A DNA stretch of 64,000 bases from Afifellaceae bacterium (lineage in GTDB: Bacteria > Pseudomonadota > Alphaproteobacteria > Rhizobiales > Afifellaceae), in the NCBI GenBank assembly GCA_028281235.1, contig JANQKG010000042.1, positions 1-64,000 of the forward strand. Direction: 5' to 3'. The translations under genes and the position numbers were made by a program. A model generated the notes under the pieces. The model was given only the letters and a program-made list of their open reading frames with translations. It was not told the origin of the DNA and did no database searches. This document shows positions 8,292 to 18,930 of this stretch, in pieces; the stretch's first letter is position 1; every line of letters begins with the position of its first letter.

Positions 8292-9299
8292 ATGCAGCAC
8301 CTGATAAGCGCCCTGATCGCGATCGTGGCCGGCGTGGGCGCTTGTGCTCTCTACTACTTCGCAGCCAATGCGCTGCTCGACATCATCCTGCCGTTTCGCG
8401 ACGCCAGCCCGCGCGCCGTACGCAACCAGAAGCTCGCATCGGTCATTCGGCCGTGGCTGTTCCTGGGCCCGGCTTTGCTGGTTCTTGGCCTTTATCTCGT
8501 CTATCCGGTCATCGACTCGCTTCGGCTGAGCTTCTACGACCGCACAGGCGAAGAATTCGTCGGACTCTCCAACTACGGCTGGGCGGTCAACGACCCGGAG
8601 TTCCGGCAGTCGATCTTCAACAACCTTCTGTGGCTGATCTTCGTGCCGGCGGTGAGCACAGGCTTCGGCCTGGTGATCGCCTTCCTGACGGACCGGATCT
8701 GGTGGGGCAACATCGCCAAGAGCCTGATCTTCATGCCGATGGCCATCTCCTTCATCGGCGCCAGCGTGATCTGGAAGTTCATCTATGATTTCCGTAGCGA
8801 GGGCTCCGTCCAGATCGGGTTGTTGAATGCCATCGTGGAGGGGTTCGGCTTCGCGCCGCAGGCGTGGATCACCATCCCGTTCTGGAACAACTTCTTCTTG
8901 ATGATCATCCTGGTCTGGATTCAGACCGGCTTTGCCATGGTCATCCTGTCTGCCGCACTTCGCGGCATTCCCGATGAGACCATCGAGGCGGCCATCATCG
9001 ACGGCGCCAAGGGCTATCAGCTCTTCTTCTACATCATGATCCCGCAGATATGGGGCACGATCGCCGTTGTGTGGACGACGATCACCATCCTGGTGCTCAA
9101 GGTGTTCGACATCGTCCTGGCGATGACCAACGGGCAATGGGATTCTGAAGTGCTGGCGAATTTGATGTTCGACTGGATGTTCCGCGGCGGCGGCGACTTT
9201 GGTCGCGGTGCGACGATTGCGGTGGTCATCATGGTCGCCGTCATCCCGATCATGATCTGGAATATCCGGCGCGCCAACGCTGAGATGGAGAACCGCTGA
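8292..9299 (+). CDS. aglF: Alpha-glucoside ABC transporter permease
   Basis: A 335-residue MalF-type inner-membrane permease of the binding-protein-dependent transport family. An N-terminal helix (about residues 3-30) precedes the six-helix core. The cytoplasmic EAA loop that contacts the ATPase is visible as EAAIIDGAKGYQLFFYIMIP near residues 233-252. Start ATG 8292 follows GGGGGAAACGA. The TGA stop overlaps the ATG of aglG by one base, indicating translational coupling. It should pair with AglG to form the channel. Confidence 0.9.
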   Translation: MQHLISALIAIVAGVGACALYYFAANALLDIILPFRDASPRAVRNQKLASVIRPWLFLGPALLVLGLYLVYPVIDSLRLSFYDRTGEEFVGLSNYGWAVNDPEFRQSIFNNLLWLIFVPAVSTGFGLVIAFLTDRIWWGNIAKSLIFMPMAISFIGASVIWKFIYDFRSEGSVQIGLLNAIVEGFGFAPQAWITIPFWNNFFLMIILVWIQTGFAMVILSAALRGIPDETIEAAIIDGAKGYQLFFYIMIPQIWGTIAVVWTTITILVLKVFDIVLAMTNGQWDSEVLANLMFDWMFRGGGDFGRGATIAVVIMVAVIPIMIWNIRRANAEMENR

Positions 9300-10447
9300 T
9301 GGCTGGTATGGCAGGCAGCAAGCAAGGCGGTTGGCCGGTTCATGTCGCCGTCATCTTCCTGGTGATCCTGTGGGTGCTGCCGACCTTCGGATTGCTCGTC
9401 AGCTCGCTGCGCGACAAGGACCTGCTCGCCGTCTCCGGCTGGTGGACGGCGCTCACGACGACGGAGCGCAACGAAGTCGGCCGCGCGCCGCCGCCTGATG
9501 AGCAAACGCAAGAGGACGCGGAATACGTCATCGCCGGCAATCTGTTTGAAGCCGACAGCGGCGCGCGGGTTGCGCGCTTCGGCGTATCGATCCAGCGGCC
9601 GGACGAGTTCCCGGTCGGCGAAACGGCGGAGATGCGCAGCGGCGCTATGCTCACCGTCAACGAGGACGGCTCCTATCGCCTCGTCTCGACGGAGCCGTTC
9701 GAAGGAGCGCGCGGCCAGCGATTGTTCTACACCGCCGCCTTCCCGCCGGATTTCACGCTCGCCAATTACGAGGAGGTGCTGACCTCCGAGGGCATCGGGC
9801 AATCGTTCATCAATTCGCTGACGGTGACGATCCCGGCGACCATCATTCCGATCCTGATTGCCGCCTACGCGGCTTACGCGCTCGCGTGGATGAAGTTCCC
9901 GGGCCGGGCGCTGCTTCTATCGGTCGTGGTCGGCCTGTTGGTCGTGCCGCTGCAGATGTCGTTGATCCCACTATTGAAGCTCTACAACGATGTCGGCGCC
10001 ATCTTCGGCGTACCGTCGAAGACATATGTCGGCATCTGGCTGGCGCATACCGGCTTCGGCATGCCGCTGGCGATCTATCTCTTACGCAACTACATCGCCG
10101 GCCTGCCCGGCGAGATCATGGAATCGGCGCGCATCGACGGGGCCAGCGATTTCGACATTTTCGTGCGCATCGTGCTGCCGCTTTCCCTGCCGGCATTGGC
10201 GGCGTTCGCCATCTTCCAGTTCCTGTGGGTGTGGAACGACCTCCTGGTCGCCATGGTGTTCCTGGGGAACGGCGATGATCAGCTTGTGCTGACGGGCCGG
10301 TTGAGGGAGCTGCTTGGATCGCGCGGCGGCAATTGGGAGATTCTCACCGCCTCTGCCTTCATCTCCATCGTCGTGCCGTTACTCGTCTTCTTCTCACTCC
10401 AACGATTCCTCGTCCGAGGCCTGCTTGCAGGCTCCGTCAAAGGTTGA
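9299..10447 (+). CDS. aglG: Alpha-glucoside ABC transporter permease with periplasmic insert
   Basis: A 382-residue MalG-type permease. The first helix (VAVIFLVILWVLPTFGLLVSS) is followed by about 115 periplasmic residues and then five helices. This insert is characteristic of AglG and distinguishes it from ordinary 280-residue MalG proteins. The EAA loop is ESARIDGASDFDIFVRIVLP near residue 275. The start codon overlaps the stop of aglF, and the gene ends 15 bp before the ATPase gene. Confidence 0.9.
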   Translation: MAGMAGSKQGGWPVHVAVIFLVILWVLPTFGLLVSSLRDKDLLAVSGWWTALTTTERNEVGRAPPPDEQTQEDAEYVIAGNLFEADSGARVARFGVSIQRPDEFPVGETAEMRSGAMLTVNEDGSYRLVSTEPFEGARGQRLFYTAAFPPDFTLANYEEVLTSEGIGQSFINSLTVTIPATIIPILIAAYAAYALAWMKFPGRALLLSVVVGLLVVPLQMSLIPLLKLYNDVGAIFGVPSKTYVGIWLAHTGFGMPLAIYLLRNYIAGLPGEIMESARIDGASDFDIFVRIVLPLSLPALAAFAIFQFLWVWNDLLVAMVFLGNGDDQLVLTGRLRELLGSRGGNWEILTASAFISIVVPLLVFFSLQRFLVRGLLAGSVKG

Positions 10448-10462
10448 TCAAGGTTCCTCGCT

Positions 10463-11560
10463 ATGGCTGCAGTCGAACTTACCGACCTCAAAAAATCCTT
10501 TGGTGCCGTGCATGTCATCAAGGGCGTCGATCTCGACATTCAGCAGGGTGAGTTTGTCGTCTTTGTCGGCCCGTCGGGCTGCGGGAAGTCCACGCTGCTC
10601 AGGCTGATCGCCGGGCTTGAGGATATTTCCAGCGGAGAGCTGAAGATCGGCGGCGACGTGGTAAATGACGTGCCGCCGTCAAAGCGCGGCATCGCCATGG
10701 TGTTCCAGTCCTACGCGCTCTATCCGCATATGACGGTCTACAACAACATGGCGTTCGGCATGAAGCTGGCGCGCGCCAGCAAGGATGAGATCGAGAAGCG
10801 CGTGCGTTCAGCCGCTGAAATCCTGCAGCTCACGCCGCTCCTGAGCCGCCTGCCCCGCCAGCTCTCCGGTGGCCAGCGGCAGCGCGTCGCCATCGGCCGC
10901 GCCATCGTCCGCGACCCGAAAGTGTTTCTGTTCGACGAGCCGCTCTCCAACCTCGATGCGGCGCTGCGCGTCGCCACGCGCATCCAGATCGCCAAGCTCA
11001 GCGAGTCGATGCCCGACACGACGATGGTCTACGTGACGCACGATCAGGTCGAGGCGATGACGCTCGCCGACCGCATCGTCGTGCTCAATGCCGGGCTTGT
11101 GGAGCAGGTGGGCTCGCCGATGGAGCTCTATCACCAACCGGCCAATCTTTTCGTCGCCCGCTTCATCGGCTCGCCGGCGATGAATATTGCGCCGTGCATG
11201 ATCGAAGGCGCCAACGGCCAGGCGCGCGTGAAGGTGGAGACCGGCGCCTCCGTGCCGGTGCCGGCCGACATCCCGGCGAGCGCCGTCGGCCACAAGGGGA
11301 CGCTCGGCGTGCGCCCGGAAGATCTGCGCGTCGCCACGGACGGTGACGCCATCTTCCGCGGCAAGACGCTGCTTGTTGAGAATCTCGGCGAAGTGGCGCT
11401 GATCTATATCGATTCCGGCGACGAGAACGAGCCGATCATCGCCAAGGTCGATGGCAGCGTCGACATGGAGCGCGACGTGGTCGTCGGGCTGACCGCCGCT
11501 CCGGAGCATTTCCACGTCTTCGACGAGAACGGCCGGGCCTTTCCGCGTCAGCGGGCCTGA
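10463..11560 (+). CDS. aglK: Sugar ABC transporter ATPase, MalK type
   Basis: A 365-residue ABC ATPase that powers the AglEFG importer. Walker A is GPSGCGKST (residues 36-44), the signature is LSGGQRQR, Walker B is VFLFDEP with the following D-loop SNLDA, and the switch histidine is in VTHDQVEAM. After residue 240 comes the TOBE/OB-type regulatory domain of MalK-like subunits. It is the last gene of the operon. In Sinorhizobium an alpha-glucosidase (aglA) lies between aglG and aglK and a LacI-type aglR lies upstream; both are absent here. Confidence 0.9.
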   Translation: MAAVELTDLKKSFGAVHVIKGVDLDIQQGEFVVFVGPSGCGKSTLLRLIAGLEDISSGELKIGGDVVNDVPPSKRGIAMVFQSYALYPHMTVYNNMAFGMKLARASKDEIEKRVRSAAEILQLTPLLSRLPRQLSGGQRQRVAIGRAIVRDPKVFLFDEPLSNLDAALRVATRIQIAKLSESMPDTTMVYVTHDQVEAMTLADRIVVLNAGLVEQVGSPMELYHQPANLFVARFIGSPAMNIAPCMIEGANGQARVKVETGASVPVPADIPASAVGHKGTLGVRPEDLRVATDGDAIFRGKTLLVENLGEVALIYIDSGDENEPIIAKVDGSVDMERDVVVGLTAAPEHFHVFDENGRAFPRQRA

Positions 11561-11582
11561 GGCGGCGACGGACTTTCGCTGT

Positions 11583-11681
11583 CGTCATTGCCGGGCTTGA
11601 CCCGGCAATCCGTACCGCCGGCCTCGCTGCTAGGCGCGACGTTACGGAATGAATGCCCGGATCAAGTCCGGGCATGACGAC
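11583..11681. repeat. Family B composite palindrome, copy 1
   Basis: Two hairpins in tandem: ATTGCCGGG/CCCGGCAAT (11587-11609) and ATGCCCGGA/TCCGGGCAT (11653-11675), each with a 5-base loop. It lies between the convergent ends of aglK and the O-methyltransferase, where it could serve both as a transcription end. Two more copies occur near 12.5 and 61.0 kb, both in the opposite orientation. Confidence 0.85.
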
Positions 11682-11736
11682 TCATACTACGCAGGAAGGT
11701 TACCCACCGTCCCCGCACCATAGGGGGGCGGCGCCC

Positions 11737-12414
11737 CTACCCCGCTCCCGTCACCACCGCCAGCGCAAAGCCGTCGTGGCCTTTCAGCGACACGGTCTGG
11801 ATCGCCGTGGCGCTGACGCGCGGCTCGTTGGCGACCATCTCCATGAAACTCCGCGTGCCCTCCACGCTCGGGTCTTCGCTAGCGCCGTCAATCAGGCCGC
11901 CATAACGCACGACATTGTCTGCGACGATCATTGTGCCGGGGCGCGACATCTTGAGCGCCCAGTCGAAGTAAGCCGGATTGTTCTCCTTATCGGCGTCGAT
12001 GAAGACGAGATCGAAGGGCCCCACGTCTTCTTTGGCAAGCTTGGGCAGCGCCCCGAGCGCCGGCCCGACGCGGATCTCCACGCGGTCCGACAAGCCGGCG
12101 CGCTCAATGTTGGCGGCGGCGACGTTTGCGTGATCGGCGCTCGCCTCAAGCGAGATGAGACGGCCTTCGGGCGGCAGCGCACGCGCCATCCAGATGGTCG
12201 AATAGCCGCCAAGCGTGCCGATCTCGAGAATATTGTGCGCGCCGCCGACCATGGCGAGGAGCATCAGGAGCTTGCCGTGACCCGGAGCGACCTCGATGGC
12301 CGGCATGCCCGCTTCTTCGGTCGCCTCAAGTGCTGCGTCGAGCACGGGGTCGGGATGCACGAACAGGTCGGCGATGTAGGCGTCGATGTCGGTCCAGGTC
12401 TGTTGGTCTGACAT
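11737..12414 (-). CDS. Class I SAM-dependent O-methyltransferase (family 3)
   Basis: A 225-residue protein of the catechol/caffeoyl-CoA O-methyltransferase family. The SAM-binding motif is EIGTLGGYSTIWMA, the acidic motif after the next strand is LISLEAS, and the metal-binding DLVFIDADKENNPAYFDW is present. Start chosen at ATG 12414 because AAAGGAG precedes it; the upstream extension of the frame runs into repeat DNA. The gene is bracketed by oppositely oriented copies of composite repeat B. The acceptor substrate cannot be told from sequence. Confidence 0.85.
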   Translation of the reverse strand: MSDQQTWTDIDAYIADLFVHPDPVLDAALEATEEAGMPAIEVAPGHGKLLMLLAMVGGAHNILEIGTLGGYSTIWMARALPPEGRLISLEASADHANVAAANIERAGLSDRVEIRVGPALGALPKLAKEDVGPFDLVFIDADKENNPAYFDWALKMSRPGTMIVADNVVRYGGLIDGASEDPSVEGTRSFMEMVANEPRVSATAIQTVSLKGHDGFALAVVTGAG

Positions 12415-12474
12415 TTGGGCGCTCCTTTGTTTTTCGGGCCGCCGCTTCGCCGTCGCGCTGCATAACCACTTGTT

Positions 12475-12557
12475 CATGCCCGGACCTGATCCGGGCATCC
12501 ACTTCCTAGAACGATTCCAACGGAATGGATTGCCGGGTCAAGCCCGGCAATGACGAC
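12475..12557. repeat. Family B composite palindrome, copy 2 (inverted relative to copy 1)
   Basis: Hairpins ATGCCCGGA/TCCGGGCAT (12476-12498) and ATTGCCGGG/CCCGGCAAT (12529-12551). The order and orientation are the reverse complement of the copy at 11.6 kb. It lies between the start of the O-methyltransferase and the 3' end of eno. Confidence 0.85.
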
Positions 12558-12605
12558 ATCAAAGTACAACGGGGCGCCACGCCTGTCCCGCGTGCTCCAG
12601 TAGCC

Positions 12606-13979
<1,374 letters not shown>

Positions 13980-14828
13980 TCAGTGCGTCACCGCCTCCCC
14001 GGCCTTGGCGATCTGGTCGAGCTTCATCAGCGTCGCCATGAGCGGCTCCATCTGGTCGAGCGGCAGCATGTTCGGCCCGTCGGAAGGCGCCTTATCGGGA
14101 TCCTGATGCGTTTCGATGAACAATCCCGCCACGCCCACCGCCACGGCGGCGCGGGCGAGAACCGGCACCATGGTGCGGTCGCCGCCTGTGGCGTGCCCCT
14201 GCCCGCCCGGCTGCTGCACGGAATGCGTCGCGTCGAACACGATCGGCGCGCCGGTCGCCGCCATGATGGGGAGCGCACGCATATCGGAGACCAGATTGTT
14301 GTAGCCGAAGGACGCGCCGCGTTCGGTCAACAGCACATTGGCGTTGCCGCTCTCGGTGACCTTGGCGAGCACGTTGGTCATATCCCAGGGCGCAAGGAAC
14401 TGCCCCTTCTTGACGTTCACCACCCGCCCGGTCTTGGCGGCGGCGACCAGGAGATCGGTCTGCCGGCATAAGAAGGCGGGGATCTGCAAGATGTCCACGA
14501 CCTCGGCGATCTCGGCGCACTGGCCGGGTTCGTGCACGTCGGTCAGCACCGGCACGGAGAGGTCGCGGCGAATGTCGGCGAAGGCCGCGAGCGCCTTGTC
14601 GATGCCCAATCCGCGTTTACCGGCAAGGCTGGTGCGGTTGGCCTTGTCGAAGCTTGTCTTGAAGACAAAGCCGATGCCGAGCCGCGCGCAGATATCCTTC
14701 AGAGCGCCGGCCATGTCGAAGGCGTGGTTGCGGCTTTCCATCTGGCAGGGGCCGGCGATCAGCGCCAGCGGCAGGCGATTGCCAAAGCGCACCGCGCCAA
14801 TTTCAACGATCGCGTTCGGCTCAGCCAT
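13980..14828 (-). CDS. kdsA: 3-deoxy-8-phosphooctulonate (KDO 8-P) synthase
   Basis: A 282-residue aldolase that condenses phosphoenolpyruvate with arabinose 5-phosphate to give KDO 8-phosphate, a lipopolysaccharide core precursor. Seen motifs: LALIAGPCQMES at the active site, FKTSFDKANRTS, the LTDVHEP strand, and the C-terminal ETHQDPDKAPSDGPNMLPL. The ATG overlaps the stop of the upstream VOC gene by 8 bases, so the two are probably translated together. It follows pyrG and the VOC gene and precedes eno. Confidence 0.96.
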   Translation of the reverse strand: MAEPNAIVEIGAVRFGNRLPLALIAGPCQMESRNHAFDMAGALKDICARLGIGFVFKTSFDKANRTSLAGKRGLGIDKALAAFADIRRDLSVPVLTDVHEPGQCAEIAEVVDILQIPAFLCRQTDLLVAAAKTGRVVNVKKGQFLAPWDMTNVLAKVTESGNANVLLTERGASFGYNNLVSDMRALPIMAATGAPIVFDATHSVQQPGGQGHATGGDRTMVPVLARAAVAVGVAGLFIETHQDPDKAPSDGPNMLPLDQMEPLMATLMKLDQIAKAGEAVTH

Positions 14829-15690
14829 TTTGCTCCGCCCTCATCGCCATGATTGCGCCCAGGCCCGGACCCGCCTTCACAACCAGCCTGTCGCCGTGAC
14901 ACAGGGCGGCGTCTCCCAGACAGGTGCGTGCTGCGTCAAGGTTAGACACTGTCACATCGAAGGCGGCAAAAAGCAGGCCGCGGCGCGGATCCGGCGGCTC
15001 AACGTTATAGCGGGCGCGAAATCCGGCCGGCGTGAGGACGGCGATCTCCTGGTCGCCGAGCGATGCTTCAATGCCGAAGGACGTGGCGCGGAGTGCACGC
15101 TGGCCGGTGACCGCCGTCAGCAGAATATGGAAGTCCGCGGGGTTTTCGGCGACGGCCGTCACGGCAGAGACTCCCAGCGCCCCATTCGGATGCTCTATGT
15201 AGCTCGGCTGGAACAGGACGTCCGGTGCAAGATGCTGGCAGGCGAAGAACGTGGCGTCCGGCGCATCATTGTGCTCCGCATAGGCCAGGCGGACGCCGAT
15301 CTCCCGCTTCGCGCCGTCGGGCATCTCGGCCATGCGCTTGAACGCGAAGAGGTCGCCGCCGATCCCGGCGGCCTGGAACGCGGCGGCGTCCGTTTCGGCG
15401 TCGTCGCTGGTCAGCGCCAGCATGGCGAAGCCCTCCGCGCGGCGGTGCTCGGCAAAGCGCTTCAGCCGTTTGATGAAGACCATCCCCTCCGCCGCGGCCA
15501 TGTCGACCGCGACGCGGTCGATGAACGTGATCGGCTCCAAATAGGTGCTGTTCTGAAAGAAGACGCAGCAATTGCCGCTGCCGAAGGGGTGCTGCGCATC
15601 GGGCGCGACTGTGAAGCCGAGCGCGGTCAGCCGGGCGCGCGCCAGTTTCAACGTGGTGACCGGCAGGACGAGATGGTCGATGCGGTGCAT
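14821..15690 (-). CDS. VOC-superfamily glyoxalase-like protein
   Basis: A 289-residue protein with two vicinal-oxygen-chelate-like halves. The N-terminus MHRIDHLVLPVTTLKLARAR is the typical first strand and helix of glyoxalase-like (Glyoxalase_3) proteins. A second betaalpha-beta unit begins near residue 150 (LFQPSYIEHPNGALGVSAVT). A possible metal ligand is H5. It sits between pyrG and kdsA and overlaps kdsA by 8 bases. No substrate can be given; the operon position is a conserved rhizobial one rather than evidence of a role in CTP or KDO synthesis. Confidence 0.72.
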   Translation of the reverse strand: MHRIDHLVLPVTTLKLARARLTALGFTVAPDAQHPFGSGNCCVFFQNSTYLEPITFIDRVAVDMAAAEGMVFIKRLKRFAEHRRAEGFAMLALTSDDAETDAAAFQAAGIGGDLFAFKRMAEMPDGAKREIGVRLAYAEHNDAPDATFFACQHLAPDVLFQPSYIEHPNGALGVSAVTAVAENPADFHILLTAVTGQRALRATSFGIEASLGDQEIAVLTPAGFRARYNVEPPDPRRGLLFAAFDVTVSNLDAARTCLGDAALCHGDRLVVKAGPGLGAIMAMRAEQNG

Positions 15691-15750
15691 GGCAACCCGC
15701 GTTATTCGATCCGAAGCGGATTGGCCAGTGCGTGCCGCGGCAACACAGCC

Positions 15751-17391
<1,641 letters not shown>

Positions 17392-17465
17392 TTAGCGTGG
17401 CGCGAGCGATTCGACGAGTCGAAAAATCGCCTAAGCTAAATAAAGCGCCTCTGCGCTCTCAGCCC

Positions 17466-17514
17466 TGCCCCTTCGAGGCTCGGCGCTTCGCGCCTCGCAC
17501 CTCAGGATGAGGGC
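17466..17514. repeat. Extragenic palindrome, rhizobial type (family F)
   Basis: Stem-loop with GAGGC, GGCGC and the matching GCGCC, GCCTC arms around a TTC loop, ending in CTCAGGATGAGGG. It lies between secG (3' end) and pyrG (5' end) on the minus strand. Only one copy of this family was seen in the window. Confidence 0.6.
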
Positions 17515-17547
17515 CGAGGAGAAGCGCCGCGGGGAGATTCAGCGGCG

Positions 17548-17967
17548 TTATTGTGCCGGCGGGGTCGGTGGTGTGCCGCCCTCAGCCGGCGGCGTCTGCG
17601 GGCCGGCGGCGCCGTCAAGCTGTTGGAGCATGTCCTGCGCGGAGCCACCGCCGCTCGGCAGCGGCACGACCGGCGTGTCGGTCTCGGCCGGCTGCGATTG
17701 GCCGGGCAGGTTCTGGAAGATGTCGGTCTGGCCCGCGTCCATCTTCGCCAACAGCGCCAGCCCGACCGATGTCGCGAAAAAGGCGGCCGCCAGCACGGCC
17801 GTGGAGCGCGTCAGCATGTTGGCTGCGCCGCGCCCGGACATAAACGCCCCGCCACCACCGCCGCCACCGCCAATGCCGAGCGCCCCGCCCTCGGAGCGCT
17901 GGAGAAGGACGAGGCCGACCATGGCCACGACGACCATGAGATGGATAACGATGATGACTGTCGACAT
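17548..17967 (-). CDS. secG: Preprotein translocase subunit SecG
   Basis: A 139-residue SecYEG accessory subunit of the inner membrane that assists SecA-driven export. There are two membrane helices (TVIIVIHLMVVVAMVGLVLL and TRSTAVLAAAFFATSVGLAL) joined by a cytoplasmic loop containing eight glycines in a row (GIGGGGGGGG, about residues 31-40). The tail is Pro/Gln/Gly-rich, as usual in alphaproteobacterial SecG. It is preceded by tpiA on the same strand. The window also encodes SecA and two Sec-dependent chaperones. Confidence 0.93.
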   Translation of the reverse strand: MSTVIIVIHLMVVVAMVGLVLLQRSEGGALGIGGGGGGGGAFMSGRGAANMLTRSTAVLAAAFFATSVGLALLAKMDAGQTDIFQNLPGQSQPAETDTPVVPLPSGGGSAQDMLQQLDGAAGPQTPPAEGGTPPTPPAQ

Positions 17968-18060
17968 TAGCTTTCTTCCTCGGCCGGCCTTCTACACGAG
18001 GCAGCCGGCGCTTTGAACCCCGTAAGTCCGGGCTCCGAGCTCGGCGGCCTAGCCCGCCGC

Positions 18061-18807
18061 TCAGCCCCCGGAGGCGGCCTCCACGATGGCCAGGAAATCC
18101 GCGGCCTTGAGGCTCGCGCCGCCGACCAGCCCGCCATTCACGTCCGCGACCGCCAGGATCGCAGCGGCATTCTCCGGCTTCATGGACCCGCCATAAAGAA
18201 TGCGCACGCCGCTCCCGGCCGCGCTGAAGCGCGCCGTCAGCCCGGCGCGGATATGGGCATGCGCCTCTTGAATGTCACCCTCGCTGGCCGTGCGGCCGGT
18301 TCCGATCGCCCAGACCGGCTCGTAAGCGATCACAATATCGGAGGGATCGCCGTCGGGGACGGAGCCGGCGAGCTGCCGCGACACGACATTGAGCGTCTCG
18401 CCAGCGTCGCGTTCCGCCTCCGTCTCGCCGATGCAGATGATGGTCGTCAGGCCGGCGCGGCGCGCGGCTTCCGCCTTGGCACGCACCAGGTCGTCCGCCT
18501 CGCCATGATCCGTCCGGCGCTCCGAATGGCCGACAATGACTGCCGAGCCTCCGGCATCCTTTATCATCTCAGGCGACACGTCGCCTGTATGAGCGCCCGA
18601 CGCCTTGGGATGGCAGTCCTGCCCGCCGACCAGAAGCGGCGAATTCTGCGTCGCCCGGCGCATACGCTCAATCAGCGTGGCGGGCGGGCAGATCATCACG
18701 TCGGCCTTGCCCTCAGCGGCCTTGGCGCCTTCGGCAACCGCCTGGGCCTCGCTGAGACTGGTGGCAAGTCCGTTCATTTTCCAGTTACCGGCGATCAGGT
18801 GACGCAT
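18061..18807 (-). CDS. tpiA: Triosephosphate isomerase
   Basis: A 248-residue TIM-barrel enzyme interconverting dihydroxyacetone phosphate and glyceraldehyde 3-phosphate. Catalytic residues are in place: lysine in GNWKMNG, histidine in VGHSERR, and glutamate in [11 protein letters not shown]. The phosphate loop is [12 protein letters not shown] 18807 is divergent from the ppiD-like gene across a 123-bp gap that must hold both promoters. Together with eno it gives two glycolytic genes in this minus-strand block. Confidence 0.97.
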   Translation of the reverse strand: MRHLIAGNWKMNGLATSLSEAQAVAEGAKAAEGKADVMICPPATLIERMRRATQNSPLLVGGQDCHPKASGAHTGDVSPEMIKDAGGSAVIVGHSERRTDHGEADDLVRAKAEAARRAGLTTIICIGETEAERDAGETLNVVSRQLAGSVPDGDPSDIVIAYEPVWAIGTGRTASEGDIQEAHAHIRAGLTARFSAAGSGVRILYGGSMKPENAAAILAVADVNGGLVGGASLKAADFLAIVEAASGG

Positions 18808-18930
18808 TGTGTCGGTGCTCCTTGGACGGCGTATGGCGCCGGATGCGCTTGGCAGCGCGGAATGGGGGTCTTATGTATGCGCGGCCGGGCGGGTGACCCG
18901 GCCTTTTTCGCATCGGCGAGAGGCTTATTC

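Noticed and set aside
18013-18930. N-terminal extension of the PpiD-like protein by 306 codons
   Set aside because: The extension is antisense to tpiA and the family N-terminal membrane anchor begins exactly at ATG 18931, which has a ribosome binding site.
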